A stretch of 64,000 bases of DNA. It comes from Flavonifractor sp. An10 (GTDB lineage Bacteria > Bacillota > Clostridia > Oscillospirales > Oscillospiraceae). Positions 51,422 through 60,239 of this stretch are shown piece after piece. The stretch covers positions 124,001 to 188,000 of the forward strand of contig NZ_NFMB01000004.1 of NCBI RefSeq assembly GCF_002161215.1, given 5' to 3'. The notes under the pieces are model-generated. The model made no database searches. It was not told where the DNA came from and saw only the letters and a list, made by a program, of their open reading frames with translations. Made by a program: the position numbers and the translations under genes. Each line of letters opens with the position of its first letter. The stretch's first letter is position 1.

Positions 51422-53157
51422 AAATCATCCGTCGCGTATTGCGTTTGAGCGGCAACCTATCAAAACGAATTTGGGGCAGCTTTTTCTGCGGCTTTTTGGA
51501 ATCCATGTTTGGCCTTCTGCCAATCGTTGCCGTATTTTTCGTATTAAACCAATTACAAAGTGGCCTTGAAATTACCGGCCAGACTTGGGGTATCGTTCTT
51601 ACCCTGATTATAGGAGGACTTGTGCTGCGCAGCATTTTCAAATATCTCGTGTATCGCCTGCAAAGTACCGCAGGATTTGAATTTGTGGCACGGGAACGAA
51701 TCTCCTTGGGCGACCGGCTCCGCAATGTACCGATGGGCTTTTTTCACGACCACAGCATGGGCGAGCTGACCGCCACCATGACCTCTGACCTGAATTATCT
51801 GGAGAACTACTCCATGCATATTCTGGACAAAGTGACATCTGGCGTTTTGACCATGATTGTTATGGCGATTTGCGTTCTGACCTTCGACTGGCGCATTGGA
51901 ATTGTATTCCTGCTGGGGATTTTTCTCTCTTTCCCGGTCTACAACCATATGCAGAAAAAGGGAAAGGATCTGTCCGAAAAACGGCAAACAATTCAGGCGG
52001 ATGCGATTGCGGCCACTCTGGAATATGTGCAGGGGATTTCGGTGGTTAAATCCTTTAATATGTGTGAAAAGAATGTCAGTGAGATTGAAAACGCTTACGA
52101 AAAAAATGCGGATTCTGCCTATGAAGTAGAAAGCGTGTTTACACCGCTGAACATGAGCTACTCTTTGGTGTTTCGCATTTGCGCCTGCATTATGATGTTC
52201 TGTGCAGGGCTCTTGGCTATTGGCGGTGAACTCACCTTTGCAAGACTTTCCGTTATTCTGCTTGCCTCGTTTACCATCTTCAATCCCCTTGAGGTCATGG
52301 GACAGATGACTACGTTAATTCGTATGCTGGATTCCACGCTTGACCGGGTAGAACGTATCAAGCAGGCAAAGAGAATTGATGAAAATGGCAAAGACATCTC
52401 TTTGGATTCCTTTGATATTGCCTTTGACCATGTTTCCTTTGCCTATGAAAATGGTAATCCGATTTTGAATGACGTGAGTTTTTCCATTCCGCAGGGAAGC
52501 ATGACTGCGATTGTCGGTCCTTCTGGCAGCGGAAAAACTACGATTACGCGACTGATTGCCAGGTTTTGGGATATACAGGACGGCAGCATTACTGTTGGCG
52601 GCCACGATGTCAAAGAGTTTACCTGCGACAGCCTATTAAAGAATATGAGCATGGTGTTTCAGAATGTCTATCTATTCCGCGATACCATCGAGAATAATAT
52701 CAAGTTCGGATTCCCGGAAGCAACACATGAACAAGTTGTGGAGGCCGCGAAAAAAGCCTGTTGCCATGATTTTATCACAGCGCTTCCAGACGGATACAAT
52801 ACGGTCATCGGAGAAGGCGGCTCTACTTTATCCGGCGGTGAAAAGCAACGAATCTCTATCGCGCGTGCCATGCTAAAAGATGCACCGATTATCTTACTTG
52901 ATGAAGCTACTGCCAGTGTTGATCCCGAAAATGAAGTGCATTTGCAGCAGGCCATCAGCGCCTTAGTAAAAAACAAAACGCTGATTGTTATTGCCCACCG
53001 GCTGTCTACCATCCGGGATGCCGATCAGATTTTAGTGGTGGATAACGGAAAAATCGCACAAAAAGGTGTTCATGCCGATTTGATTCAGCAAAAAGGAATC
53101 TATCAAAACTTCTGGAATATCCGGCAGAAAGCACGGAACTGGAAACTTGCACAGTGA
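51415..53157 (+). CDS. ABC half-transporter, YbtQ-like partner
   Basis: 580 residues from ATG 51415, behind GGAGGTGAG and within the end of the first half-transporter. Membrane domain (FLESMFGLLPIVAVFFVLNQ; VLTMIVMAICVLTFDWRIGI; IMMFCAGLLAIGGELTF) and ATPase: Walker A IVGPSGSGKTTITRLIARFW, signature STLSGGEKQRISIARAM, Walker B IILLDEATASVDPENE, IAHRLSTIRD. The two probably form a heterodimer. Both ATP sites look complete. Confidence 0.88.
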   Translation: MLKIIRRVLRLSGNLSKRIWGSFFCGFLESMFGLLPIVAVFFVLNQLQSGLEITGQTWGIVLTLIIGGLVLRSIFKYLVYRLQSTAGFEFVARERISLGDRLRNVPMGFFHDHSMGELTATMTSDLNYLENYSMHILDKVTSGVLTMIVMAICVLTFDWRIGIVFLLGIFLSFPVYNHMQKKGKDLSEKRQTIQADAIAATLEYVQGISVVKSFNMCEKNVSEIENAYEKNADSAYEVESVFTPLNMSYSLVFRICACIMMFCAGLLAIGGELTFARLSVILLASFTIFNPLEVMGQMTTLIRMLDSTLDRVERIKQAKRIDENGKDISLDSFDIAFDHVSFAYENGNPILNDVSFSIPQGSMTAIVGPSGSGKTTITRLIARFWDIQDGSITVGGHDVKEFTCDSLLKNMSMVFQNVYLFRDTIENNIKFGFPEATHEQVVEAAKKACCHDFITALPDGYNTVIGEGGSTLSGGEKQRISIARAMLKDAPIILLDEATASVDPENEVHLQQAISALVKNKTLIVIAHRLSTIRDADQILVVDNGKIAQKGVHADLIQQKGIYQNFWNIRQKARNWKLAQ

Positions 53158-53210
53158 TTTGTGGACTGCGGCGGGCAATATGCCGCCTGCCGCAGTAATC
53201 TTTACAGCAT

Positions 53211-53228
53211 GGTTAGCTTGGATTAACC
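53211..53228. promoter_or_regulatory. DtxR-type operator-like palindrome 3
   Basis: GGTTAGCTTGGATTAACC matches the other two sites with one mismatch in the right half. It lies 17 bp before the importer operon start, and a GC hairpin (CTGCGGC/GCCGCAG, about 53166-53195) just upstream may end the transporter-pair transcript. Confidence 0.5.
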
Positions 53229-53245
53229 GGGAAAGGAGGGAAAAG

Positions 53246-54187
53246 ATGAAATCTTATTGGATAAAACGGATTGTACGGTTGCTGATTTTGCTTTTGGGCG
53301 TAAGTGTTCTGTGTTTTGTTCTGACTGCGCTATCCAGCACAGATCCAGCCGTTTATATTATACGCCGTGGCAATCTCTCTCCCACACCGGAAATGATAGC
53401 GCAGGTACGCACAGAGCTTGGCTTGGATCAGCCTCTCCCTGTTCGATATTTTAACTGGATTGGCGGGATCTTTCACGGTGACTTCGGAGAATCTGTTTTT
53501 TCAACAAACGAAGTGGCGGAAGATTTGGCGAGATATTTCCCGCAAACACTGCAATTAGTTGTCCTTTCACTGGCTGAAATTATTGTGTTTTCCATATTGC
53601 TTGGGGTTTTATGCGCAGCAAAAAAGAATAAGCTAACTGACCATATTATGCGGATTATTTCGCTGTTTGGGATTTGTATTCCACCTTTTTGGCTTGGTTT
53701 TTTACTATTGCTTGGCTTTGCTGTGGAAATCCCTATTTTCAGTGTAACACCTGCACCGGGAATCGTAGGGTTGATATTACCATCCATCACACTATCCTTT
53801 CCTGTAATTTGCTCTACTGTCCGCGTATTTCGGGCTTCGTTGCTGGAGGAAATGCACCGTGATTATGTAAGCTACGCCCGTGCCAATGGAATGACGGTGA
53901 ACAGAATACTTTGGACAAAAGCGTTACGCAATGCATTGCCGCCCGTTATCACTTTGTTCTGTCAATATGTAAGCTATTTAATTGCGGGAAGCGCCGTAGT
54001 TGAAAAAGTCTTTTCCATCAAAGGCGTAGGCAATTATTTAATGAATTGTATTATGGCCGCTGATGCCAATGCGATAGGCGCTTGTATGCTGATTATTGCA
54101 ACGCTGTATCTTTTGGCTGAATTATTTGGAGAAATACTCAACCGTTTACTGTGTCCGTGGAGAAAGGAGGAGAGCGATGTTGCGTAA
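53246..54187 (+). CDS. Opp/Nik-type ABC permease (NikB-like)
   Basis: 313 residues from ATG 53246; ribosome site GGAAAGGAGGG. Six membrane segments and the inner-membrane component signature of the dipeptide/nickel family (LEEMHRDYVSYARANGMTVN; WTKALRNALPPVITLFCQYV; GSAVVEKVFSIKGVGNYL). N-terminal LGLDQPLPVRYFNWIGGIFH, then GDFGESV, is also typical. Together with the next four genes it forms a complete importer for peptides, nickel or metallophores. Confidence 0.9.
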   Translation: MKSYWIKRIVRLLILLLGVSVLCFVLTALSSTDPAVYIIRRGNLSPTPEMIAQVRTELGLDQPLPVRYFNWIGGIFHGDFGESVFSTNEVAEDLARYFPQTLQLVVLSLAEIIVFSILLGVLCAAKKNKLTDHIMRIISLFGICIPPFWLGFLLLLGFAVEIPIFSVTPAPGIVGLILPSITLSFPVICSTVRVFRASLLEEMHRDYVSYARANGMTVNRILWTKALRNALPPVITLFCQYVSYLIAGSAVVEKVFSIKGVGNYLMNCIMAADANAIGACMLIIATLYLLAELFGEILNRLLCPWRKEESDVA

Positions 54188-55001
54188 AATATTGAAAAAT
54201 CCGCAAGCGGTCATTGGGCTTGTTTTGATTGTATTGATTTGCGCCATCGCAATCCTCGCACCGATTCTGGCTCCACATTCGCCGGACGAGGTAAATCCTT
54301 TGATGAAATATCAAGCGCCGAGTGCGAATTATCCCCTCGGAACCGATCAGCTTGGGCGGTGTGAATTATCCCGCTTGCTTTACGGTGCAAGAGCATCCCT
54401 TGGGCTGGCGCTCCCTATTTTGATTTTGCTGGGAGGAATTGGTTTAGTTCTTGGGATGATGACAGCGTGTATCGGCGGGGTATTTGACCGCATTATGACG
54501 GGAATCAGTCAGGTGTTCATCGCTTTCCCCACGCTCATTATCGCCGTAGCGATTATCGGCGTTTTGGGAAATGGCCTGCAAAATATTATTTGGGCGGTTG
54601 TCATTTCCATGTGGGCGAGGTTTATGCAGCTTATTCGCACCTACGCTAAAACGGAACTCGGACGGGATTACATTGTCGCCGCAAGAGTGTCTGGCTGCGG
54701 GATGTGGCAGCTTATCATCCACCATTTAATTCCCAATATACTTCCTCAATTTTTGGTGTATTTTTCAACAGGCGTAGCTTCTGCTATCCTCACTGTTTCC
54801 AGCTTTTCGTTCCTCGGCCTTGGGCTACCAAGCGGAACAGCTGAATGGGGCGCAATGCTGGAAGAAGCACAGGCGGCACTATATTCCCACCCGGAACTGC
54901 TTATTTACCCTGGTATCTGCATTTTCATCGCCGCCGTAGGCTTCAATTTGTTTGGAGAGGCACTTCGAGACATTCTCCAGCCACAGGAGGATGTGTTATG
55001 A
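54177..55001 (+). CDS. Opp/Nik-type ABC permease (NikC-like)
   Basis: 274 residues from ATG 54177 behind AAAGGAGG, overlapping the previous gene by 11 bp. YPLGTDQLGRCELSRLLYGA is the family entry motif (normally D-x-x-GRD; here GRC), then FIAFPTLIIAVAIIGVLGNG and the EAA-type loop TELGRDYIVAARVSGCGMWQ. Ends FNLFGEALRDILQPQ, as usual. Partner of the NikB-like permease. Confidence 0.9.
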   Translation: MLRKILKNPQAVIGLVLIVLICAIAILAPILAPHSPDEVNPLMKYQAPSANYPLGTDQLGRCELSRLLYGARASLGLALPILILLGGIGLVLGMMTACIGGVFDRIMTGISQVFIAFPTLIIAVAIIGVLGNGLQNIIWAVVISMWARFMQLIRTYAKTELGRDYIVAARVSGCGMWQLIIHHLIPNILPQFLVYFSTGVASAILTVSSFSFLGLGLPSGTAEWGAMLEEAQAALYSHPELLIYPGICIFIAAVGFNLFGEALRDILQPQEDVL

Positions 55002-55783
55002 GTAAAAAACTGTTGCAGGTAGAACAACTTAGTATTGCTCTTAAAAATCCACATCAGCAATTAATCAGAGATATTAACATTTCGCTGGAGGAAGCAAGCG
55101 CAGCTATCCTTTTGGGCCAGTCGGGAAGTGGGAAAACCATGACCTGCCGGGCAATTCTGGGCCTGCTTAATCGTAATACTTTTCAAGTGGATGGTAACAT
55201 CCAGTTTGATGGAGTATCGCTTTTACAGTTAAAGGAAAAAGAACGCACACTTTACTATGGCAGCAAAATTGCTTTTGTGCCGCAAAACCCAATGACATCC
55301 CTTGATCCTTCCAGAAAAATCGGCGTTCAAATGGCTGGATTTCTCAAACTTCATCAAGATCTGAAGGGAAAAGACGCGCTTTCTCTTTATGAACAGGCAT
55401 TATCACGGGCAGGTCTTACAGACACCAAAAGGATTTTAGGCAGCAGACCGTATCAGCTTTCGGGAGGTATGCTCCAGCGCTGTCTCATTGCTCTTGCGAT
55501 TGCCGGTAAAGCAAAACTGGTAATCGCAGATGAACCGACTACCGCTTTAGACGCGATTCACAGGGACAAAGCAGTTGAGCAATTTTTGCATCTACAGGAG
55601 CAAGGCTGCGCCCTTTTGATTGTGACCCATGATTTTGACGTTGCCCGGCATATCGGTGGCCATGTCCTGATTATGAAGGAAGGCCGGATGGTGGAACAAG
55701 GCCGAGCTAAAGAGGTTTTGCAAAATCCGCAGGCTGCCTATACGAGAGAACTGATCGAGGCAATCCATTTAGGGTGGAGGTGA
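54998..55783 (+). CDS. Opp/Nik-type ATPase (NikD-like)
   Basis: 261 residues; ATGA overlap with the permease. Walker A LLGQSGSGKTMTCRAILGLL, Q-loop FVPQNPMTSLDPSRKIG, signature YQLSGGMLQRCLIALAI, Walker B LVIADEPTTALD, H-loop LIVTHDFD. The short C-terminus lacks the extension with a 4Fe-4S-type Cys set seen in OppD, as in NikD. Confidence 0.9.
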   Translation: MSKKLLQVEQLSIALKNPHQQLIRDINISLEEASAAILLGQSGSGKTMTCRAILGLLNRNTFQVDGNIQFDGVSLLQLKEKERTLYYGSKIAFVPQNPMTSLDPSRKIGVQMAGFLKLHQDLKGKDALSLYEQALSRAGLTDTKRILGSRPYQLSGGMLQRCLIALAIAGKAKLVIADEPTTALDAIHRDKAVEQFLHLQEQGCALLIVTHDFDVARHIGGHVLIMKEGRMVEQGRAKEVLQNPQAAYTRELIEAIHLGWR

Positions 55784-55787
55784 GTGT

Positions 55788-56546
55788 GTGCTGGAGGTGA
55801 AAAATGTAAGTAAGCAATACAAAGGTGAGGATAAACTGCTGTTTGACGCAGTTTCCGATGTGAGCCTGTCTATGGCGGATCACAGGATCTATGCTTTGGT
55901 AGGTGAAAGCGGCTGTGGGAAGAGCACTTTGTCACGACTGATTTTGGGATTGGAATCCCCTTCATCCGGGCAAATCCTACTGGATGGTAAACCGATTTCC
56001 CGTAAAAGAAAAAACAACCGGAAAGAAACAGCGAAAGCAATTCAGCTTGTTTTACAGGATGGAAAAAGCGCGCTTGATCCGCATTTTACGGTTTATCAGG
56101 TGATTGCCGAACCATTGCGAAATCTGCTGGCCTTACCGAAGGATAAGGAACGGTCAAGAGTTTATGAATTGCTTGACCGCATGGAACTGTCCAAAGAATC
56201 GGCAGCAAAGAAAACAGGGGAATTATCCGGCGGGCAGCAAAAGCGCATAGGTATCGCCCGTGCTCTGGCTGCGTCCCCGCGCTACATCGTCTTTGACGAA
56301 TCCATCAGCGGTTTAGATGTCATCTTGCGAAAAAACATTTTAGAATTGCTAAAAAGAATTCAGGAGGAAGAACAATGCAGTTATCTTTTCATTACCCATG
56401 AAATTGACGCCGCGCTTTACCTTGCGGACGAGATTCATGTTATGCAAAATGGGAAACTGATTGAAAGCCGCAGGTGGTGCGGAAATCTGGATGTATTCAA
56501 AAATCCATATACCAAACAGCTTTTGCAGGCTTCCCACTTGATTTAA
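55788..56546 (+). CDS. Opp/Nik-type ATPase (NikE-like)
   Basis: 252 residues, GTG start behind GGTGGAGGTGA. Walker A LVGESGCGKSTLSRLILGLE, Q-loop LVLQDGKSALDPHFTV, signature GELSGGQQKRIGIARAL, Walker B IVFDESISGLD, H-loop LFITHEIDA. The gene pairs with NikD-like to drive the importer. A hairpin (GTATATACGC ... GCGTGATATATAC, 56552-56583) in the gap to the binding-protein gene may stabilise or separate the mRNAs. Confidence 0.9.
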   Translation: MLEVKNVSKQYKGEDKLLFDAVSDVSLSMADHRIYALVGESGCGKSTLSRLILGLESPSSGQILLDGKPISRKRKNNRKETAKAIQLVLQDGKSALDPHFTVYQVIAEPLRNLLALPKDKERSRVYELLDRMELSKESAAKKTGELSGGQQKRIGIARALAASPRYIVFDESISGLDVILRKNILELLKRIQEEEQCSYLFITHEIDAALYLADEIHVMQNGKLIESRRWCGNLDVFKNPYTKQLLQASHLI

Positions 56547-56608
56547 AACAGGTATATACGCTCCTAAAGGGCGTGATATATACAAAAAAACGAAAGGACG
56601 GTAATGTT

Positions 56609-58264
56609 ATGAAACTAAAGTCACTTGCAGCACTGATGATGGCCGGTGTTATGGCTCTCGGCCTTTGTGCTTGCACAAACAGCGGAACGCCGGATGATTC
56701 CTCGACTTCTGACACTTCGGAGGCAGCAAATGCAGAACCGGTAAGCATTACAACAACAGAAAGCTGGGATTTTTCCACAGGTTTTTATCCCGCGCTATCT
56801 GCGGGCAGTTCCAATGGAACGATGGGATTTACCTATTATGCCCGTAACTGCTATGATACGCTTGTTGTTCGTGAAGGCAGTGAATTTAAGGGCGGGCTTG
56901 CCGAAACATGGGATATCAGCGACGATGGCCTGACCTACACTTTCCATCTCAAAGAAGGCGTAAAGTTTTCGGATGGTGCCGACTTCAATGCGGAGGCGGT
57001 AAAGACCAGTATTGAAGCAGCTTTTTCCAATATGGGACAGAGTATTGCCCAGTTTGGCAAGATCGGTGTTCTTACGGAATCCATCGAAGTAATCGACGAG
57101 TATACTGTCGCATTGCACCTGACAACACCGTATTACGGCGTTTTAAGTGACCTTGCCATGTGCAATCCAATGGGAATCGTATCGCCCAATGCGTTCAATG
57201 AGGATTTGACCACCAAAGAAGAACTGATGACCCAGACAATGGGAACCGGCCCCTACATGTACGCCGGGGACAGTGACGGAACCTCTTATACCTTTGTCCG
57301 TAATCCGAACTATTGGGGAGAAGATCCTGATGTGGACGAGTTTACCGTAAAGGTAATCGCTGATCCGGAATCTGCTGTTCTTGCGCTTCAAAGCGGCGAA
57401 GTAGATTTGCTTGCCGGTACATCCCGCTTGAGTTTTGCAGGGTTTTCCGAGCTTTCCTCTGCGGATGGAATTGGGACGACAGTGGACGACAGTGTTTCAA
57501 ATAGCCGTTTTATTGGTTTCAACACACAGAAAGCCCCATTTAACGATGCGGCTGTTCGTCAGGCAGTTGCCTATGCGATTGATAAAGAAACTATCAGTTC
57601 CAATGTTTTCTCTGGACTGGAAACAGCATCGACCTATCTGCTTGATACATCCCTGCCGTATTGCGATGTAGAAACTACTACCTATAGCTATGATCCTGAA
57701 AAGGCCGCAGAACTTCTGGAAAGTGCCGGTTGGGTAGACAGCGATGGAGATGGGATTCGAGAAAAAGATGGTACAAAATTGAGCGTCACGTTGGACTATA
57801 TCACCAATCAAGGAACGCTGGATGATGCTGCCCTTGTCATTGCGCAGGAATTGGGCGAAGTAGGCTTTGAAGTAACGCCACGCGGTGCAGACAATATGAC
57901 TTGGTTTACACAGGTTTCCACCGATTTTGATTTCTCGCTCCACACAACCTACGGTGGCTACTATGACCCGTTCCTCACCATGACAAATATGAACCCTGAG
58001 ATGATGTCCGACCCGATTTTGTGGCAGGTTGCTTTGACGATGGAAAATGGCACAAACATCATAAAGGAATTGGACAGCACCGCCGATCTGGATCGTGTGC
58101 AGGAAATCTATAACGAGGTGCTGACCTTTACAGCAGATCAGGCCGTACTGGTTCCGTTTACTTCGGCTCATCAGTATGCGGCATTTAACAGCGACAAGAT
58201 TGAATCTTTCAGCTTCGGCAGTGACCAGCTTTTCATTGAGATTGCCAATGTAAAGGCAAAATAA
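56609..58264 (+). CDS. Solute-binding lipoprotein of the Opp/Nik importer
   Basis: 551 residues. Lipoprotein signal LAALMMAGVMALGLCAC; the lipidated Cys is probably the one in LCAC. Thr/Ser linker, then a family-5 binding protein: YYARNCYDTLVVREGSEFKG, LAETWDISDDGLTYTFHLKE, GVKFSDGADFNAEAV, VRNPNYWGEDPDVDEFTV, VRQAVAYAIDKETI. Such proteins capture peptides, nickel or metal-opine complexes. Several His are absent from the usual nickel site, so the ligand may be a chelate; this is not provable here. Last in the importer operon. Confidence 0.9.
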   Translation: MKLKSLAALMMAGVMALGLCACTNSGTPDDSSTSDTSEAANAEPVSITTTESWDFSTGFYPALSAGSSNGTMGFTYYARNCYDTLVVREGSEFKGGLAETWDISDDGLTYTFHLKEGVKFSDGADFNAEAVKTSIEAAFSNMGQSIAQFGKIGVLTESIEVIDEYTVALHLTTPYYGVLSDLAMCNPMGIVSPNAFNEDLTTKEELMTQTMGTGPYMYAGDSDGTSYTFVRNPNYWGEDPDVDEFTVKVIADPESAVLALQSGEVDLLAGTSRLSFAGFSELSSADGIGTTVDDSVSNSRFIGFNTQKAPFNDAAVRQAVAYAIDKETISSNVFSGLETASTYLLDTSLPYCDVETTTYSYDPEKAAELLESAGWVDSDGDGIREKDGTKLSVTLDYITNQGTLDDAALVIAQELGEVGFEVTPRGADNMTWFTQVSTDFDFSLHTTYGGYYDPFLTMTNMNPEMMSDPILWQVALTMENGTNIIKELDSTADLDRVQEIYNEVLTFTADQAVLVPFTSAHQYAAFNSDKIESFSFGSDQLFIEIANVKAK

Positions 58265-58306
58265 CGGTAGCTAATACCCAAAATACTCTGGATGGGAGGT
58301 GTGCCA

Positions 58307-58678
58307 ATGGCTTTGACATCAGCAATGGAGGACTATCTGGAGGCAGTCTTGATGATGCAGAAAAGACATGGTTATGTCCGCTGTGTGGATGTGGCAGAGC
58401 ATTTAGGAGTAAAAAAGCCCTCTGTAAGCCGGGCTGTCAAGGAATTGTCCAAATCCGGGCATCTTGTAAAAAATGCTGACGGCACACTCTCCCTGACAGA
58501 ATTGGGATTGCAGTTTGCCGAACAGATTTATGAAAAGCACCTGTTTTTCACCCAGCAGTTGCTTGAAGTAGGAATTTCCCCCGAGTTAGCTGAACTTGAT
58601 GCGTGCCGGATGGAGCATGTCATCAGCCAGGAGTCCTTCGAGCATCTGAAAAATGCTTACAAAACAAAAGAAGAATAA
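58307..58678 (+). CDS. DtxR/MntR-family metal-dependent repressor
   Basis: 123 residues from ATG 58307 behind GGGAGGTG. N-terminal winged helix (TSAMEDYLEAVLMMQKRHGY, VDVAEHLGVKKPSVSRAVKE, LTELGLQFAEQIYEKH). The metal-binding/dimer part has DACRMEHVISQE, matching the Cys-x-x-Glu-His ligand set of the iron regulators DtxR/IdeR rather than the Glu set of MntR. It lacks the C-terminal SH3 domain. It ends the uptake island and is the natural candidate to bind the three palindromes at 41913, 49462 and 53211 when iron is ample. Confidence 0.87.
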   Translation: MALTSAMEDYLEAVLMMQKRHGYVRCVDVAEHLGVKKPSVSRAVKELSKSGHLVKNADGTLSLTELGLQFAEQIYEKHLFFTQQLLEVGISPELAELDACRMEHVISQESFEHLKNAYKTKEE

Positions 58679-58705
58679 ACTGCCCGCATAGCAAACGGGT
58701 GAAAC

Positions 58706-58744
58706 AGTAACGCGGCCGGGCACATCGAACCCGACCGCGTTACT
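58706..58744. terminator. Terminator between DtxR-like and XRE genes
   Basis: AGTAACGCGG (58706-58715) and CCGCGTTACT (58735-58744) with inner CCGGG/CCCG pairing, between convergent genes. The T-run is weak. Confidence 0.6.
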
Positions 58745-59069
58745 CACCTTTCTGGAAGGCTTCCGCCTGTTTGCAGAGCGCGATAAATTTTTCGATCTCT
58801 GCTTCACTTTTCCCGGCAAAGAAGTCTACGACTGTTTTCGAGACTGTCTGATTTACCATTTCCGGGAAGATGGCGGCGTCCACGCTGATATTCAGTTCTT
58901 TGGCGACAAGGACCACCGTTTCAAATTTCGGATTACTCTGGCAGGTCTCCAAATCTATGATCGTGCGGGAGTTCATACCGAGGCGTTCAGCTAACTGCTT
59001 CTGCGTTAGATGCTGGCGCTTCCGTTCTGACCGCACCTTCCATGCAAATAGATCCAGCGGATTGTTCAC
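58740..59069 (-). CDS. XRE-family regulator
   Basis: 109 residues, GTG start behind GAGGTGATG. Helix-turn-helix at residues 10-62 (RKRQHLTQKQLAERLGMNSR, TIIDLETCQSNPKFETVVLV), then a helical C-terminus with FFAGKSEAEIEKFIALCKQA. Its upstream region holds repeated ACTCATAT/GAGTTATAACTC palindromic motifs (59115-59158), probable operators, suggesting control of itself and of the divergent small genes. It probably regulates excision or transfer. Confidence 0.82.
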   Translation of the reverse strand: MNNPLDLFAWKVRSERKRQHLTQKQLAERLGMNSRTIIDLETCQSNPKFETVVLVAKELNISVDAAIFPEMVNQTVSKTVVDFFAGKSEAEIEKFIALCKQAEAFQKGE

Positions 59070-59174
59070 TACACATCACCTCTACATCATTGTAGAGTGT
59101 GCTTCCGCTCATATAAATAACATTAGAACTCATATAAAGCGAGTTATAACTCATATTCTGGAGTAAAGGGAGAT

Positions 59175-59270
59175 ATGGATGAGAACGCCAACATAAAGGA
59201 GGTCAAAATAAGGCGGGGTTCACCGTTTGTACGGCGGACACCCATGCCACTACAAAAAATATTCCAATAA
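59175..59270 (+). CDS. Possible 31-residue peptide
   Basis: ATG 59175 follows AAAGGGAGAT and reads MDENANIKEVKIRRGSPFVR before ending RRTPMPLQKIFQ. It is basic and of unknown function. A terminator follows at once, which supports a transcript. It might be a leader peptide or a small regulator; chance cannot be excluded at this length. Confidence 0.35.
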   Translation: MDENANIKEVKIRRGSPFVRRTPMPLQKIFQ

Positions 59271-59276
59271 CACAGC

Positions 59277-59317
59277 AGCGAGCCATGCTCATGAAAGTGA
59301 GTTATGGCTCGCTTTTT
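59277..59317 (+). terminator. Terminator after the small ORF
   Basis: AGCGAGCCAT (59277-59286) pairs with ATGGCTCGCT (59304-59313), followed by TTTT. An inner CTCAT/GTGAG pairing extends the stem. Confidence 0.8.
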
Positions 59318-59435
59318 ATATACTGTTGCTCACATCTCGCAAAACCCGTCTCTTTGAGTGCCTGGGCGTAGGCTGCCGCTCCCCGCCCCGTTTCGTTCCG
59401 GCCTGTCAACCTGAACGAAACGAAAGGAGCCAATT

Positions 59436-59984
59436 ATGAGCGGCAAAAAATTTTTTCAGATAGATCCAGAAAACCGGCCAAACCGGACCACTCGTGAACG
59501 AGTAGTGAGCGAAAGGGGAAGAAAAGAACTGCCTCCCGGCACGAAGGGAGGTGAGAACTTGAAACCTGACCGCCACTACGAGCACAAGCAGTACGCCTTT
59601 GACAGCTACTGCAAGAAGGTGCTGAAATGCGAGGCGTTCAACGGCTATCGCCAGATCAGCCGCCGCCAGAAGCGTTTCACATCTTTGGAAGAACTGTCCG
59701 AGGCAGAAATGGCCCAGCTTGCGGTATATGACCGCTACCCGTGGGAATACACGACCTTCCCTGTGGGAGGGGCCGTGATCCTGATCGAGGACGACGGGCT
59801 GGCCGAGGCGCTTCTGGGGCTGTCCCAGGAGGACCGGGAAATCTTTATGATGCACTGGTTCCTGCGGATGACCGATGAACAGATCGCCAGGTACATGGAT
59901 ATGGCCCGCCGGACGGTCAACACCCGCAGGCATAAAGCCTATCGGCTGCTGAAGGAGCTGATGGGAGGTGAAGCGGATGAGTAA
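59436..59984 (+). CDS. Sigma-70-like factor of the element
   Basis: 182 residues from ATG 59436 (AAAGGAG). A second start, TTG 59559, stands behind GGGAGGTGAG and begins KPDRHYEHKQYAFDSYCKKV, the usual N-terminus of this family, so either one 182-residue or a 141-residue protein is made. Sigma region 4 helix-turn-helix is at the end: LLGLSQEDREIFMMHWFLRM, TDEQIARYMDMARRTVNTRR, HKAYRLLKELM. Elements of this type carry such factors just before the recombinase genes, presumably to turn on excision or transfer promoters. Confidence 0.8.
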   Translation: MSGKKFFQIDPENRPNRTTRERVVSERGRKELPPGTKGGENLKPDRHYEHKQYAFDSYCKKVLKCEAFNGYRQISRRQKRFTSLEELSEAEMAQLAVYDRYPWEYTTFPVGGAVILIEDDGLAEALLGLSQEDREIFMMHWFLRMTDEQIARYMDMARRTVNTRRHKAYRLLKELMGGEADE

Positions 59985-60219
59985 ATCTGCACGCACGCGG
60001 GCATCGCTGATCCCTTACCCGGTGATCGCCGCCGCTGTGGGAGGAGACCCCGAAGCGGTGAGCCGGGTAGTCCGGCATTACTCCGGCTACATCGCCGCGC
60101 TGTCTACACGGACGAGCTATGGCCCTGACAGCTATCCCCGTCCCCAGGTGGACGAAGATCTGCGCGGTCGGCTGGAAGCAAAGCTGATTATCTCCATCCT
60201 GGATTTTGACCTGAGCTGA
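59977..60219 (+). CDS. Small HTH protein (Tn916 Orf8-like position)
   Basis: 80 residues from ATG 59977 behind GGGAGGTGAAG; overlaps the sigma-factor stop by 8 bp. IPYPVIAAAVGGDPEAVSRV, VRHYSGYIAALSTR, then VDEDLRGRLEAKLIISILDF, as in the helix-turn-helix proteins that accompany such sigma factors in Tn916-like elements. Probably a regulator partner of the sigma-like protein. Confidence 0.8.
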   Translation: MSKSARTRASLIPYPVIAAAVGGDPEAVSRVVRHYSGYIAALSTRTSYGPDSYPRPQVDEDLRGRLEAKLIISILDFDLS

Positions 60220-60239
60220 TCCAGGGCCGGGCGCTGTGT

